Notes: a model not told the origin generated them from the sequence alone. DNA of 64,000 bases from Agromyces subbeticus DSM 16689 (GCF_000421565.1 NZ_ATXG01000003.1:329996-393995); one strand, 5' to 3'. Positions 15,631 to 24,920 are shown, counted from the stretch's first letter. Numbers and translations are program-made.

Positions 15631-16677
15631 CTACCTGAGCTGGATCGCGATGTCTTCGTCAGGCTGAATCGTCGCCGAGAGGGCGAGCGTGAACGGCCGG
15701 TCTTCTTCGAGGGTGAACCGGTGCCCGTCGAAGAGCGACTGCACCTCGACCGAGATGTGGGCGACGCCCTCGGTCGGCGGCATGTCGAACGACGTCTCGC
15801 CGGGCGTGAGCGTCACCTGCGGCAGGCTCACGATGCTCCAGACCGGGTCGCCGACCACGCGGTCGTCGATCTCGATGCCGAAGGGGCACTTCGCCGGTTG
15901 CAGCACGGTCTGCGTCGCGCACGCGGCGAGGAAGCCGTCGACCTTGAACTGCACGCGCTCGACGAAGGCGGCCGTCGGCTGCGCGTCGACCGTGACGGGA
16001 ACGCGAGCCGCGGCATCGGCCTGCAGCTTCGCCGGCACCGCCTCGAGCAGCACCGAGTTGTACGAGAACTCGTAGACCGCCGGGGCGATCGCGAGGTACG
16101 GCGTGACCTGGGTGAAGGCGGCGAGTTCGTCGCCGGTCTTGGTCGCGCGAGCGTCGAGCGTGAGGGTGCCGACGGTGAAGAAGGGGTTGTGCGCAGCGGT
16201 CACGTCGACGATCGCAAGCGGGCTGACCGCGAACTCCCACCGGTTGAGCACGCCGTAGAGCGGGGTGATCGGCCGCACGTCGAACGAGGACTCGATGATC
16301 GCGTCTTCGAGCCGGTAGCTGGCGGTGACGGTGTGCGTGCCGTCTTCGTGGGCGACATCGCTCATGATGCGCACGTCTTCGGGCCCCGACTCGACGACAC
16401 CGGTGCGCAGCATCGCGGTCGAGACGTCGGCCGGCAGGCCGAGCGCCTCGAGCTCTGCGGCATCGAGCGCGACGCCCGGCGTCGTCGACGCGGTGGCGAT
16501 GTCGTCGTTCGCGATGGCCGAGAGGTAGCGCTCGATGAAGCTCGACGCCCCGTAGACGGTCTGGTTCAGCGAGCCGAGCGCGGCGAGGAAGGCGCCGACG
16601 ACGAGCACCGCGAGACCGGCCCAACCGGCGACGGCCAGCGGTGAGACTCGACTGGCACGTACCCCGGAGCTCCCCAC
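15631..16677 (-). CDS. Membrane-anchored hypothetical protein
   Basis: A 348-residue protein of unknown function. A single N-terminal hydrophobic helix (about 14-36, LAVAGWAGLAVLVVGAFLAAL) anchors a long extracytoplasmic part. The first part after the helix (SSFIERYLSAIANDDIATAST) resembles the start of small NTF2-like domains seen on actinobacterial surface proteins. The rest is rich in beta-type segments and carries two cysteines (AACATQ, AKCPFG). The start is GTG 16677; no other good start is evident. It is convergent with the CopD-CtaG gene. I do not recognise a family. Confidence 0.7.
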   Translation of the reverse strand: MGSSGVRASRVSPLAVAGWAGLAVLVVGAFLAALGSLNQTVYGASSFIERYLSAIANDDIATASTTPGVALDAAELEALGLPADVSTAMLRTGVVESGPEDVRIMSDVAHEDGTHTVTASYRLEDAIIESSFDVRPITPLYGVLNRWEFAVSPLAIVDVTAAHNPFFTVGTLTLDARATKTGDELAAFTQVTPYLAIAPAVYEFSYNSVLLEAVPAKLQADAAARVPVTVDAQPTAAFVERVQFKVDGFLAACATQTVLQPAKCPFGIEIDDRVVGDPVWSIVSLPQVTLTPGETSFDMPPTEGVAHISVEVQSLFDGHRFTLEEDRPFTLALSATIQPDEDIAIQLR

Positions 16678-16819
16678 CCGGCCAAGTCTAGATGGGCGGC
16701 AGTGGGCGGGACTGAGGATATCCCCAGCCCGCGCATGCCCGCCCGGCACGAGGCGATTACAGTGGGAGCGCCAGCGGTGAACCGGCCGTGGCATCCGCTC
16801 GCCGAACCGAAAGCTCCCA

Positions 16820-18127
16820 GTGCAGAACGTGACCCTCAGCCGTGAACAGGCCGCGGTGTTCCAGGCTATCGAGGGCACCCGTGAGCACGTGTTCGTGACC
16901 GGGCGAGCCGGCACCGGCAAGTCGACGCTGCTGAACCACCTGAACTGGAACACGCAGAAGCAGATCGTGATCTGCGCGCCCACGGGCGTGGCTGCGCTGA
17001 ACGTCGGCGGCCAGACGATCCACTCGCTGTTCCGGCTGCCGATCGGGGTCATCGCCGACCACGTCATCGACCAGAACGACACGGTCCGCAAGATCCTGAA
17101 CGCCATGGACACCCTCGTGCTCGACGAGGTCTCGATGGTCAACGCCGACCTCATGGACGCCATGGACCGCTCGCTGCGGCAGGCGCGGCAGCGCCCGCTC
17201 GAGCCGTTCGGCGGCGCGCAGGTTGTGCTCTTCGGCGACCCGTACCAACTCGCGCCGGTGCCGGGCGATGCCGACGAGCGGGCGTACTTCGCCGACACCT
17301 ACGACTCGATGTGGTTCTTCGACGCCAAGGTGTGGCGCGAGACCGACCTGCGCATCTTCGAGCTCGGCGAGATCCACCGCCAGCACGACGACGACTTCAA
17401 GCAGATGCTGAACGCCGTGCGTCACGGCCGGGTCACCGCCGAGATCGCCGGCGTGCTCAACAGCGTCGGCGCACGGCGCCCGTTGCCCGAGCAGGGTGCG
17501 ATCACCCTCGCGACGCGCAACGACACGGTCAACCGCATCAACCGCACGCAGCTGCACCGCCTGGCGGGGCAGTCGCAGGGCAACGAGGCCGAGGTCACCG
17601 GCGATTTCGGTGGCAGGGCCTTTCCAGCCGACGAGAACCTCGAGCTGAAGGTCGGCGCGCAGGTGATGTTCCTGCGCAACGACACGGCGATCGGGCCAGA
17701 GGGTCAGCGCTGGGTGAACGGCACGATCGGCACCGTCACATCACTCGACCGCGCCGTGCGCGTCGACATCGATGGCGAAGAGCACGAGGTCGAGCAGGTC
17801 ACGTGGGAGAAGTACAAGTACACCTGGGACCCGGTGCGCAAGAAGCTCGAGAAGCAGATCGTGGCCGAGTTCACGCAGTTCCCGCTGAAACTGGCTTGGG
17901 CGGTTACCATCCACAAATCGCAGGGCGCGAGCTACGACAGTGCCATCGTCGACCTCGGCCAGCGGGTCTTCAGCCCCGGCCAGACGTACGTGGCCCTCAG
18001 CCGGCTCACCTCGCTCGAGGGGCTCTACCTCGCCCGGCCGTTGCGGCCCAGCGACATCATCGTCGATCGCAACGTCGAGCGCTTCATGATGGGCGCGAAT
18101 CGGGAGATCGCCTCGCCCGAGCGCTGA
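16820..18127 (+). CDS. Pif1-like superfamily 1 DNA helicase
   Basis: A 435-residue AAA/Pif1-type helicase. Motif I is TGRAGTGKST near residues 29-38, motif Ia is CAPTGVAALNVGGQTIHSLF, motif II is LVLDEVSMVNADLMDAMD, motif III is VVLFGDPYQLAPV, and the C-terminal UvrD-like motifs are WAVTIHKSQGASYDSAIVDL and YVALSRLTSLEGLYL. It would unwind DNA 5-prime to 3-prime using ATP; the likely role is replication or repair. It starts at GTG 16820 (GTG 16829 is an alternative) without an obvious ribosome site. It is shorter than eukaryotic Pif1 but of usual length for bacterial members. Confidence 0.9.
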   Translation: MQNVTLSREQAAVFQAIEGTREHVFVTGRAGTGKSTLLNHLNWNTQKQIVICAPTGVAALNVGGQTIHSLFRLPIGVIADHVIDQNDTVRKILNAMDTLVLDEVSMVNADLMDAMDRSLRQARQRPLEPFGGAQVVLFGDPYQLAPVPGDADERAYFADTYDSMWFFDAKVWRETDLRIFELGEIHRQHDDDFKQMLNAVRHGRVTAEIAGVLNSVGARRPLPEQGAITLATRNDTVNRINRTQLHRLAGQSQGNEAEVTGDFGGRAFPADENLELKVGAQVMFLRNDTAIGPEGQRWVNGTIGTVTSLDRAVRVDIDGEEHEVEQVTWEKYKYTWDPVRKKLEKQIVAEFTQFPLKLAWAVTIHKSQGASYDSAIVDLGQRVFSPGQTYVALSRLTSLEGLYLARPLRPSDIIVDRNVERFMMGANREIASPER

Positions 18128-18205
18128 GGCGCGCGGCCCGTCCGCTCGGGCTTCTCGGCGAGGGCCGATAGACTTCCTCTCGGACACACGGCTGAGGGGA
18201 GCTTG

Positions 18206-19510
18206 GTGGCTGGCCAGCAACGGGTCAATCGGCGGCGGGGCGTTCTCGCCGTCGTGATCGTCGGCGCGCTCGCACTCGCGGGGTGCACCGGCGGTGCCGT
18301 CGACCCGCTGGCCGATCTCGACCCCGTCAGTACCGTGCTCGACGAACAGCTCGCCGGCGAACTGCAGGCGGTGCTCGACGAAGCCGTCGCCCTCAGCGGC
18401 TCGAGCGGCGGGGTCGCCGGGGCGTGGTCACCGTGGTCGGGGGAGTGGACCGGCGCGACGGGCAGCGTCGATTTCGGCGAGAAGCCGGCACCGGTCGCGG
18501 TCGACACGCAGTTCCACCTGAGCACCCTCACCACCGAGATCACGTGCACCGTGCTGCTGCGCCTCGTGGACGAGGGCCAGGTCTGGCTCGACGACGAGGT
18601 CGCCGAGATCGTCGACTGGGTACCCGGCCTCGACGGCATCACGCTCGGCCAGCTCTGCCAGCACACCTCGGGCATCGCCGACTACTTCCCCGGGCTGCGC
18701 AGCCACTTCGTCGCGAACCCCGAGCGCATCTGGCCGCCGAACGAGCTGCTGTCGAGCGGGCTCGCCCTGCCGCGCACCGGCCCTCCGGGGGAGCAGTGGG
18801 CGCACTCGCGCACCGGGGTGCTGCTGCTCGCGATGGCGCTCGAGCGTCGCACCGGCCGGTCGTGGAGCCAGCTCGCCGACCAGTACGTCTTCGCCCCGCT
18901 CGGCCTCGACCACACCTCGCTTCCCTCGCCGACCGACACCGAGCTCGAATCGGGCCTCGGCGCCTACTCGGCCGCCATCGCTCCCGACGGCGCAGTCGAC
19001 TGCGCCGTGCTGCGCGACGACAGCTCGCAGTCGAGTTCGATGGGCGGGGCGGCGGCGGGCGCCGTCTCGGATCTCGACGACGCGCGACGCCTCAGTGCAG
19101 CGTTCGCGACCGGCGCCCTGCTCGACGAGAGCACGGCGCGCAAGCAGTGGAACGCGATTCCGCTGGGCGGCGATGCACCCGCTTGGCAGGGTTGGGGGCT
19201 CGGCGGCGCCCAGTACGGCCCGATGCGGGGGCTGGCAGGAGAGTCCGCCGGCGCGCTCACCGCCGCCTTCACGGACCCGAAGAGCGGTCTCACGGTCGTC
19301 GTCGCCCTGAACAACTCGACCTCGGGCGCCGACTTCGCTCGCGAGGCGGCCTTCGCGCTCGCATCGATCGCCTCGAAGGCGCCGGCGGTGGCGGGGCATG
19401 AGCAGCCGCTGGTCGAGCTGCCGTGGTCGATCGAGCAGGCGACCACGAAGATGCGCGAGCTGGCGAAATGCCCGAAGGCCGAACCGGCCGCGGAGCCGGC
19501 GGCAGGCTGA
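18206..19510 (+). CDS. Beta-lactamase-fold lipoprotein, probably catalytically inactive
   Basis: A 434-residue lipoprotein (lipobox ALAGC, Cys27) of the class C beta-lactamase/serine hydrolase family. Family landmarks are present: QLCQHTSGIADY, LLLAMALERRTGRSWSQL, FAPLGLDHTSLP. The catalytic motifs are not. Where S-x-x-K is expected after DTQFHLS the sequence is TLTT (107-110). The Y-x-N site reads HSR in GEQWAHSRTG. The C-terminal H/K-T/S-G box reads PMRG in QYGPMRGLAGES. A structural, binding or regulatory role at the membrane is therefore likelier than hydrolysis. GTG 18206 follows GAGGGGAG; TTG 18203 is also possible. Confidence 0.85.
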   Translation: MAGQQRVNRRRGVLAVVIVGALALAGCTGGAVDPLADLDPVSTVLDEQLAGELQAVLDEAVALSGSSGGVAGAWSPWSGEWTGATGSVDFGEKPAPVAVDTQFHLSTLTTEITCTVLLRLVDEGQVWLDDEVAEIVDWVPGLDGITLGQLCQHTSGIADYFPGLRSHFVANPERIWPPNELLSSGLALPRTGPPGEQWAHSRTGVLLLAMALERRTGRSWSQLADQYVFAPLGLDHTSLPSPTDTELESGLGAYSAAIAPDGAVDCAVLRDDSSQSSSMGGAAAGAVSDLDDARRLSAAFATGALLDESTARKQWNAIPLGGDAPAWQGWGLGGAQYGPMRGLAGESAGALTAAFTDPKSGLTVVVALNNSTSGADFAREAAFALASIASKAPAVAGHEQPLVELPWSIEQATTKMRELAKCPKAEPAAEPAAG

Positions 19511-19599
19511 CGCAACAGCCCGCGTGAAGGTGAGGAATCGTCGAACAGCGGTAGCATGGCTGCATTCTCACATCGACGTGCAGCAAGGAGTTGAGGCGA

Positions 19600-20445
19600 A
19601 TGTGCCGCTGGCTCGCTTACTCTGGAGAACCACTCCAGCCCTCACTCGTGATCCTCGACGCGCAGCACTCGCTGGTCGCCCAGTCGCTCGACTCGCCGCT
19701 CGGCGCTGAAACCGTCAACGGCGACGGGTTCGGCGTCGGCTGGTATCCCGCCGACTCGACGGCCGGGAGCCACCCATCGCTGTTCCACAGCGTCGAACCG
19801 GCGTGGAACGATGAGAACCTGCGTGAGCTCACGGACGCTATCGAGAGTCCGCTCTTCTTCAGCCACGTGCGCGCGGCCGCGGGGCCGCCGATTCAGCGCA
19901 CGAACTGCCACCCGTTCCGCCATCACAACTGGCTCTTCATGCACAACGGCGTGATCCATGGCTTCCGCACGATCAAACGCGAACTGACCTTCGCGATCGA
20001 CCCGTCGCTCTACCCTGACGTTCAGGGAACGACCGACTCCGAGGTCCTCTTCCACCTCGCCCTGACGTTCGGTCTGCGAGACGATCCCATCGCGGGCATG
20101 ACCGCGGCCGTTCGCTTCGTCGAGCAGACCGGTCGGGAGCACGGCATCGAGTACCCGATGCAGGGCACGGTCGCCATCGCCGACGGCGCGACGATCTGGG
20201 CGTTCCGGTACTCGTCGAGGGGCGAGTCGCGCTCGCTGTTCCACTCCATCGACATCCCGACACTGCAGGAGATGTATCCCGACCTGCCACGCTTGCGCCT
20301 GTTCGGGCAGAAGGCACGTGTCGTCGTCTCCGAGCCCCTCAACGACCTGCCGGGTGCGTTCGTCGAAGTGCCGGAGTCCACCGTCGCGACCCTCGATGCC
20401 GACGGCTACCGGTATGAGCCGTTCATGGAAGGCGTGCACGCCTGA
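19600..20445 (+). CDS. Class II glutamine amidotransferase
   Basis: A 281-residue N-terminal nucleophile amidotransferase (YafJ/EgtC-like). After removal of Met the catalytic Cys2 becomes the N-terminus (MCRWLAYSG). Other landmarks are NGDGFGVGWY, SHVRAAAGPPIQRTNCHPF and NWLFMHNGVIHGF. ATG 19600 follows AAGGAG with 9-base spacing; an in-frame TTG at 19591 would bury the Cys and is rejected. Proteins of this type release ammonia or hydrolyse gamma-glutamyl amides; the substrate here is unknown. No ergothioneine biosynthesis genes are nearby, so EgtC is not supported. Confidence 0.9.
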   Translation: MCRWLAYSGEPLQPSLVILDAQHSLVAQSLDSPLGAETVNGDGFGVGWYPADSTAGSHPSLFHSVEPAWNDENLRELTDAIESPLFFSHVRAAAGPPIQRTNCHPFRHHNWLFMHNGVIHGFRTIKRELTFAIDPSLYPDVQGTTDSEVLFHLALTFGLRDDPIAGMTAAVRFVEQTGREHGIEYPMQGTVAIADGATIWAFRYSSRGESRSLFHSIDIPTLQEMYPDLPRLRLFGQKARVVVSEPLNDLPGAFVEVPESTVATLDADGYRYEPFMEGVHA

Positions 20446-20494
20446 GGGGCCCGGCCAGCGGGCTCGATGCGGTCGCCGGCCGGGTCGCTGGCTC

Positions 20495-20779
20495 TCAGCC
20501 CTGCGGCGCGATGGCGAAGCGGGCGGTGCCGTCGTCGCCGATCTCGGCGTCGAGCACCTTGTCGTCGAGCGCGAGCACCGCGTTCGTGCCCAGGTAGACC
20601 CGTGCACCGTCGTTCTCGACGATCGCATCGAGCTCTTCGGGCGCCTGCACGACACGCACGGCGAACTCGGTCGACGCCGGATCCTCGCTGTTGATGCGCA
20701 GGCCGCCATCGGTCGTGCCGATGCTCTGCTCGACGATGGCCTTGACGACCGTGGTCGCCGATTCGGTGAGTGTGAGCAT
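20495..20779 (-). CDS. HesB/IscA-like protein lacking the iron-sulfur cysteines
   Basis: A 94-residue protein with the beta-sheet pattern of the HesB/IscA (A-type carrier) family: GGLRINSEDPASTEFAVRVVQ, then VYLGTNAVLALDDKVLDAEI, ending GTARFAIAPQG. The three cysteines that bind iron-sulfur clusters in A-type carriers (one central, C-x-C near the end) are all absent; the protein has no cysteine. It cannot be a conventional cluster carrier. Actinobacteria commonly carry such cysteine-less HesB homologues of unknown function. The ribosome site AAGGGGAG precedes ATG 20779. Confidence 0.83.
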   Translation of the reverse strand: MLTLTESATTVVKAIVEQSIGTTDGGLRINSEDPASTEFAVRVVQAPEELDAIVENDGARVYLGTNAVLALDDKVLDAEIGDDGTARFAIAPQG

Positions 20780-20942
20780 GCTGCTCCCCTTCCTGTCGGT
20801 CGGTGAGTCAGCCACGATTCCGAGAGCGAGCGGATGCCGCAAGGGATGCGTGCCGACTCTGCGGAGACTCCCAAGAACGGGGTTCCGAACGGCTCTCAGC
20901 CGATCAGCGCGTCCAGGTACCGAGGCCGGAGGTGCTGGCGCT

Positions 20943-20960
20943 GTGGGGGTGCGCCCCCAC
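20943..20960. promoter_or_regulatory. Perfect hairpin upstream of the DUF2306 gene
   Basis: GTGGGGG and CCCCCAC pair over a TGCG loop, 58 bases before ATG 21018. No T-run follows. It could be a leader structure or a weak terminator. Confidence 0.45.
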
Positions 20961-21017
20961 CCGGGTCAGGGGGAGTGCCGGATGTCGGCCGGTCGGCGGC
21001 CTCGCCAAGCTGGGCGC

Positions 21018-21833
21018 ATGACCACTGAGCGCACCACCACCGAGCGCACCACCACCGAACGCGCCACCCGCACGACCGCCGCACGCGCGCCCGGCTCGCG
21101 TCGCCGCACCCTCGTCACCCGGGTCGGCTGGACCTGGGTGCTGCTCTCGTCGCTCGCGATCACCGTCTACGCCGTCGTGCCGTATCTCACCGCCTCGCTC
21201 GCCGAGCTCTCCGACGCGGGCGTCGGGCTCTCATCGAACTACGATGGCCGCCCGGCGTTCGTGCAGTGGGCCTTCTACGTGCACATCGTCGCCGGCGGCC
21301 TCGCCCTCGTCGCGGGGCCGCTGCAGTTCTGGCGCGGCCTTCGCACGCGTCATCCGCGGGTGCATCGCTGGATCGGCCGCAGCTCGCTGCTCGCTATCGC
21401 GGTCGCCGGCACGGCCGGCCTCGTCATGGCGCCGTTCAACAGCGCCGGGCTCGCCGGCTTCTTCGGGTTCGGTGCGCTCGCCGTGCTCTGGCTCGTCACC
21501 GGCTGGCGCGGGTACCGCGCGATCAGGGCGGGGGATGTCGCGAGCCACCGCGCCTGGATGATGCGCAGCTTCGCGCTGACCTACGCGGCGGTCACCCTCA
21601 GGCTGTGGGTGGGCGTGCTGCTCGGCGTGCAGGCGCTGCCCGGCGGCGAGTTCGACTTCGGTGCGGCATTCGACAATGCCTACCTCGCGGTGCCGTTCCT
21701 CTGCTGGGTGCCGAACCTCGTCGTCGCCGAGTGGCTGATCCGCCGTCGCGGCCTGCCGTCGTATGCCCTGCCGTCGTCTGCGCTGCCGACGGTCGAATCA
21801 GCCGACCCGGCCCTCACTCCAGCGGTTCGATGA
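21018..21833 (+). CDS. DUF2306 membrane protein
   Basis: A 271-residue protein with about seven membrane segments. Conserved histidines in helices (AFYVHIVAGGLALVAGPLQFW, HPRVHRWIGRSS, ASHRAWMMRSFALTYAAVTLRLW) suggest a haem- or quinone-binding role, but the family function is unknown. The N-terminus has a TTERTTTERTTTERATRT repeat caused by a short tandem DNA repeat (about 21021-21069). The last 20 bases overlap the convergent SRAP gene. Confidence 0.88.
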   Translation: MTTERTTTERTTTERATRTTAARAPGSRRRTLVTRVGWTWVLLSSLAITVYAVVPYLTASLAELSDAGVGLSSNYDGRPAFVQWAFYVHIVAGGLALVAGPLQFWRGLRTRHPRVHRWIGRSSLLAIAVAGTAGLVMAPFNSAGLAGFFGFGALAVLWLVTGWRGYRAIRAGDVASHRAWMMRSFALTYAAVTLRLWVGVLLGVQALPGGEFDFGAAFDNAYLAVPFLCWVPNLVVAEWLIRRRGLPSYALPSSALPTVESADPALTPAVR

Positions 21834-22518
21834 GCGTCGGGTCGCCGGGGTCGACGGCTCGTGAGTTGTTGACCCTGCGGTCGACCTCGTAGTTCGAGAT
21901 GGTCGCGGCGACCCGTTCGGACTCGGCGGTGAGCAGCGCCACCATCTCGCCCTTGCCGTCGTCATCGAGCTTGACCGGAGCGAGGTACTCCTGCCAGGCG
22001 TCGCGCCCGAGGAAGACGGGCATGCGGTCGTGCACCTCGCCCGAGGCATCCCTCGCCTCCCGCGTGATGATGGAGGTCGAGACCTCCCACTCGTCGCCGA
22101 CCTTGCGCGCGGTGTAGATGCCGGCGGCGGCGAGCAGCGGTGCATCGCCGTGCAGGAAGAAGGCCTGCTTGCTGCCGGGCTCACCCGTCCACTCGTAGTA
22201 CCCGCGCATCGGCACGAGGCACCGCGACGACGCGAACGCGCCCTTCCACAGTCCGTTGGTGGCGACCGTCTCGATGCGGGTGTTGAACTGCGGGCGCTTG
22301 GCCTCTTTCATGAACGAGGGGTGGAAGTTCCACACCGCGGGATCGATCGAGCGAACGACCTCGCCGGTCTGGCTGTTGCGCCGCTCGCGCACGATCGGCA
22401 CGACCTCGGTCGGGGCGATCGAGTACTGCGGGCTCCAGTCACGGTAGTCGTTTCCCTGCGCAACGAACTCCTGGATCAGTTCGTCGATCTTGGCGTCGTT
22501 CGCGAATCGTCCGCACAT
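21814..22518 (-). CDS. SRAP (HMCES/YedK) abasic-site processing protein
   Basis: A 234-residue SOS-response-associated peptidase family protein. Catalytic Cys2 (MCGRFAN) forms the thiazolidine crosslink to abasic sites in single-stranded DNA. Other conserved residues visible are the FNTRIET segment (79-85), Glu109 in RGYYEW and the histidine of VHDRMPVFL. The role is protection of abasic sites at replication forks. No clear LexA box is visible upstream. The 3-prime end overlaps the convergent DUF2306 gene by 20 bases. Confidence 0.92.
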   Translation of the reverse strand: MCGRFANDAKIDELIQEFVAQGNDYRDWSPQYSIAPTEVVPIVRERRNSQTGEVVRSIDPAVWNFHPSFMKEAKRPQFNTRIETVATNGLWKGAFASSRCLVPMRGYYEWTGEPGSKQAFFLHGDAPLLAAAGIYTARKVGDEWEVSTSIITREARDASGEVHDRMPVFLGRDAWQEYLAPVKLDDDGKGEMVALLTAESERVAATISNYEVDRRVNNSRAVDPGDPTLIEPLE

Positions 22519-22668
22519 GCTGCCAGTCTGCACCCGACCACCGGCATTCCGGCAGGGCGAGGGCGAGCACGCGCTGCGCGGGAGCACGCCGAACGCTGGT
22601 TAGGCTTGGGGGAACAGCGTTGATCCGGCGGGGTGGCCGGCGATGACTGCGTGCGGTCGGGGAGGGCC

Positions 22669-24261
22669 ATGAGTTCGAGTGCTGGCGGTTCGGCACCGCA
22701 ACTGACGAGCGCCGTCGACACGCTCACCCGCGCCATCGATGAGCTCGACTTCGACGCAGCGAACGAGGCGGTTCGCGGCGCGTGGTTCGAGTTGCTCCAC
22801 GTGCACGGTGCCGCGTCGCGCGCAGCACTCGAGCGTGTTCCGCTGCGACAGCTCGCCGCCCATCCGTTGCTCGCGATGCTGCTCGGCATCTGTTACAACG
22901 GCGTGGACCATCGGCGCGCGAAGGCGGTGCAGTACTTCACCCTCGCCTCGGCGGCCATGCGCACCCGCGGCGACCGAACGAGCTCGGCCGACCGCGTGCT
23001 GATTCTCGCGAGCGAGAGTGCCGCGCTCCGGCTCATCGGGCGAACCGCAGCCGCCGCCGGGCCGGCCAGAGCGGCACTGCGTGAGCTGGAGGCGATGCCG
23101 GCCGCCGACCGCGCCGAGACGTTCAGCTACCTTCCGCGGCTGTACGGCCAGCTCGGCACCAGCCTCTACTCCTCGGGCGACGTCGAGGAGGCCATGGACG
23201 CCTTCGTGATCGGCCTCGCCGAGACCTCCGATGCCGGCGACGGGGCGGGCTTCACGAACGTCTCGATGCTCGCCGGCATCCATGCCTTCGATGGCGACCT
23301 GCCCGAGGCCGACCGCGATCTCGTGATCGCGCGCTCGGCCCCGTGGACCGACCTGCAGCGTTCCATGTACCCCGGAACGTTCTATCGCCTCGCCGAGGCC
23401 GTGCTCGCGCTCGAACGGTTCGACGTCGCCGTTGCCGAAACCCATCTGGCTGCGATGATGCACGATCGGCGAACGATCGAGCATTGGACGGCGATCGCAC
23501 GAGTCGAAGCCCTGACGACGCTCGCCGCGGGTCACCCGGCCGAGGCGCTCGCCCGGCTCGAGGCGTTCGCGAACTCGCGCGGCGGCGAAGGGCGCTCGGG
23601 TGCAGCACGGAGCGCGCTCGCGTCGGTGCGATCACTGCTGCACCTCGCCTCGGGCAAGCCGGATGCCGCGCAGAACGTCGTGCACCGCGATGCGCCTTCG
23701 ACTCCGCAGACGAACGTCGACCGGGCGCGAATCGAGCTGGCGCTCGCCCGACCCGGAGCTGCGCTGCGCGAGCTTCGCGCCGTCGCCGGCGTGCCGCAGT
23801 CGACACGCACGGCCGCCGAGGCCGCGGCGCTCGAGGCGGCGGTCTTCCTTCGCCTGGCCGACCCGCAGCGTGCCCGGTCGGCGATCGAGCACGTGTGCGC
23901 CGCACTCGACGTCAGTGCGCTGAGGATGCCGCTGGGGTTGCTCCAGCCTCGAGATCTCGAGCGCGTTCGCGAAGTCGCGGCAGGTCTCGGCCGAGACGAC
24001 ATCTTCACGGATGTCCCGGTGCGCTCGCTCCTCGTCGACATCTCGACCGGTTCGGTGCTGACCCCGCGCGAGCTCGCGGTGCTCCGGGCCCTCATGAACA
24101 CCGCTTCCGTCGCGGAGATCGCGGCGGAGGCGGTCGTCTCGGTCAACACCGTCAAGTCGCAACTGCAGAGCATCTACCGCAAGCTCGGCGCTCGCAATCG
24201 CGAAGAGGCGATCGCGATCGCCCTCGACCGACACCTGCTCGCGGCCGAGGAACGAACGTGA
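22669..24261 (+). CDS. LuxR-family transcriptional regulator with a helical repeat sensor region
   Basis: A 530-residue protein. The C-terminal 65 residues form a LuxR/NarL-type helix-turn-helix (LTPRELAVLRAL to AIAIALDRHLL, with VSVNTVKSQLQSIYRKLGARNREEA as recognition region). The preceding 460 residues are alpha-helical and TPR-like with no P-loop. The start is uncertain: ATG 22669 follows GGGGAGG closely, and GTG 22651 or 22633 are in frame. Its stop overlaps the GTG of the next membrane protein gene. It lies upstream of a larger LuxR protein and a giant surface protein in one direction, so it may control that locus. Confidence 0.82.
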   Translation: MSSSAGGSAPQLTSAVDTLTRAIDELDFDAANEAVRGAWFELLHVHGAASRAALERVPLRQLAAHPLLAMLLGICYNGVDHRRAKAVQYFTLASAAMRTRGDRTSSADRVLILASESAALRLIGRTAAAAGPARAALRELEAMPAADRAETFSYLPRLYGQLGTSLYSSGDVEEAMDAFVIGLAETSDAGDGAGFTNVSMLAGIHAFDGDLPEADRDLVIARSAPWTDLQRSMYPGTFYRLAEAVLALERFDVAVAETHLAAMMHDRRTIEHWTAIARVEALTTLAAGHPAEALARLEAFANSRGGEGRSGAARSALASVRSLLHLASGKPDAAQNVVHRDAPSTPQTNVDRARIELALARPGAALRELRAVAGVPQSTRTAAEAAALEAAVFLRLADPQRARSAIEHVCAALDVSALRMPLGLLQPRDLERVREVAAGLGRDDIFTDVPVRSLLVDISTGSVLTPRELAVLRALMNTASVAEIAAEAVVSVNTVKSQLQSIYRKLGARNREEAIAIALDRHLLAAEERT

Positions 24262-24860
24262 CGCCGACGACCCCTGCGACGGCGCCCGCGCCGCCTCGAC
24301 GCCGGTCGGCCGGGTCGTTCACGACCCGGGTGCTGCTCACCTGCGCCGCATTCGCGGCCGTGCAGGTGCTCGTGCTGATCGGCATCGCCCCGTTCACCGC
24401 GACGCTCGCCGCCGCACTACCGCCCGGCTATGCGCTCGTCGCAGGACTGCACAGCCTGCTGCCCTTCGCCGCTCGTCACTACCTCGGGGTCACCGGCACC
24501 GCGACGCTCACCGCGACGATCGCCGGCTTCCTCGCGAGTCCGTTCTCGCCGATCGGCCTGCTGCTGATGGTGCCGCTCGCCGTCGGCGGCGCGGCGTACG
24601 ATCTCGCGCTCGCCCTCCTTGCGCGGAGGGACGGCTCGGCCGTGCGCCCGCTCGCGCGCAACGTCGTAGCCGGGGCGGTGGCGGGCGTCGCCCTGTTCGC
24701 CGTCTCGCTGCCGGTGTTCTCGGCCGAGCACCTGATCTGGCCGATGCTCGCCGCGACGCTCGCCGCACGGATGGCGGGCGAGATCGGGGCATCCGTGCTC
24801 GCCGCTCGCATGGTCGGGCGGCTCAGGCGCGCCGGAGTGCGATCGTCGCCCTCGCGGTGA
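24258..24860 (+). CDS. Small polytopic membrane protein, possibly an ECF transporter S-component-like protein
   Basis: A 200-residue protein with about five or six membrane segments, translationally coupled to the LuxR gene (GTGA, 24258-24261) behind GAGGAAC. The pattern (FTTRVLLTCAAFAAVQVLVLI, then ALVAGLHSLLPFAARHYLG, ATIAGFLASPFSPIGLL, LAARMAGEIGASVLAARMVG) recalls substrate-binding S components of ECF transporters of the YkoE type. There are no ECF ATPase genes nearby and no clear signature, so this is only a fold-level guess. Confidence 0.7.
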   Translation: MTPTTPATAPAPPRRRSAGSFTTRVLLTCAAFAAVQVLVLIGIAPFTATLAAALPPGYALVAGLHSLLPFAARHYLGVTGTATLTATIAGFLASPFSPIGLLLMVPLAVGGAAYDLALALLARRDGSAVRPLARNVVAGAVAGVALFAVSLPVFSAEHLIWPMLAATLAARMAGEIGASVLAARMVGRLRRAGVRSSPSR

Positions 24861-24920
24861 TCGTCGAGGGTGAAACCGAGGGTGAAACCCGCGGACGGTG
24901 CCGGGTCGCGCCGACAGGAT

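Noticed and set aside
20450..20484. CCCGGCC...GGCCGGG as a terminator between the amidotransferase and HesB-like genes
   Set aside because: The arms are only 7 bp with a 21-base loop and no T-run; too weak to call in GC-rich DNA.
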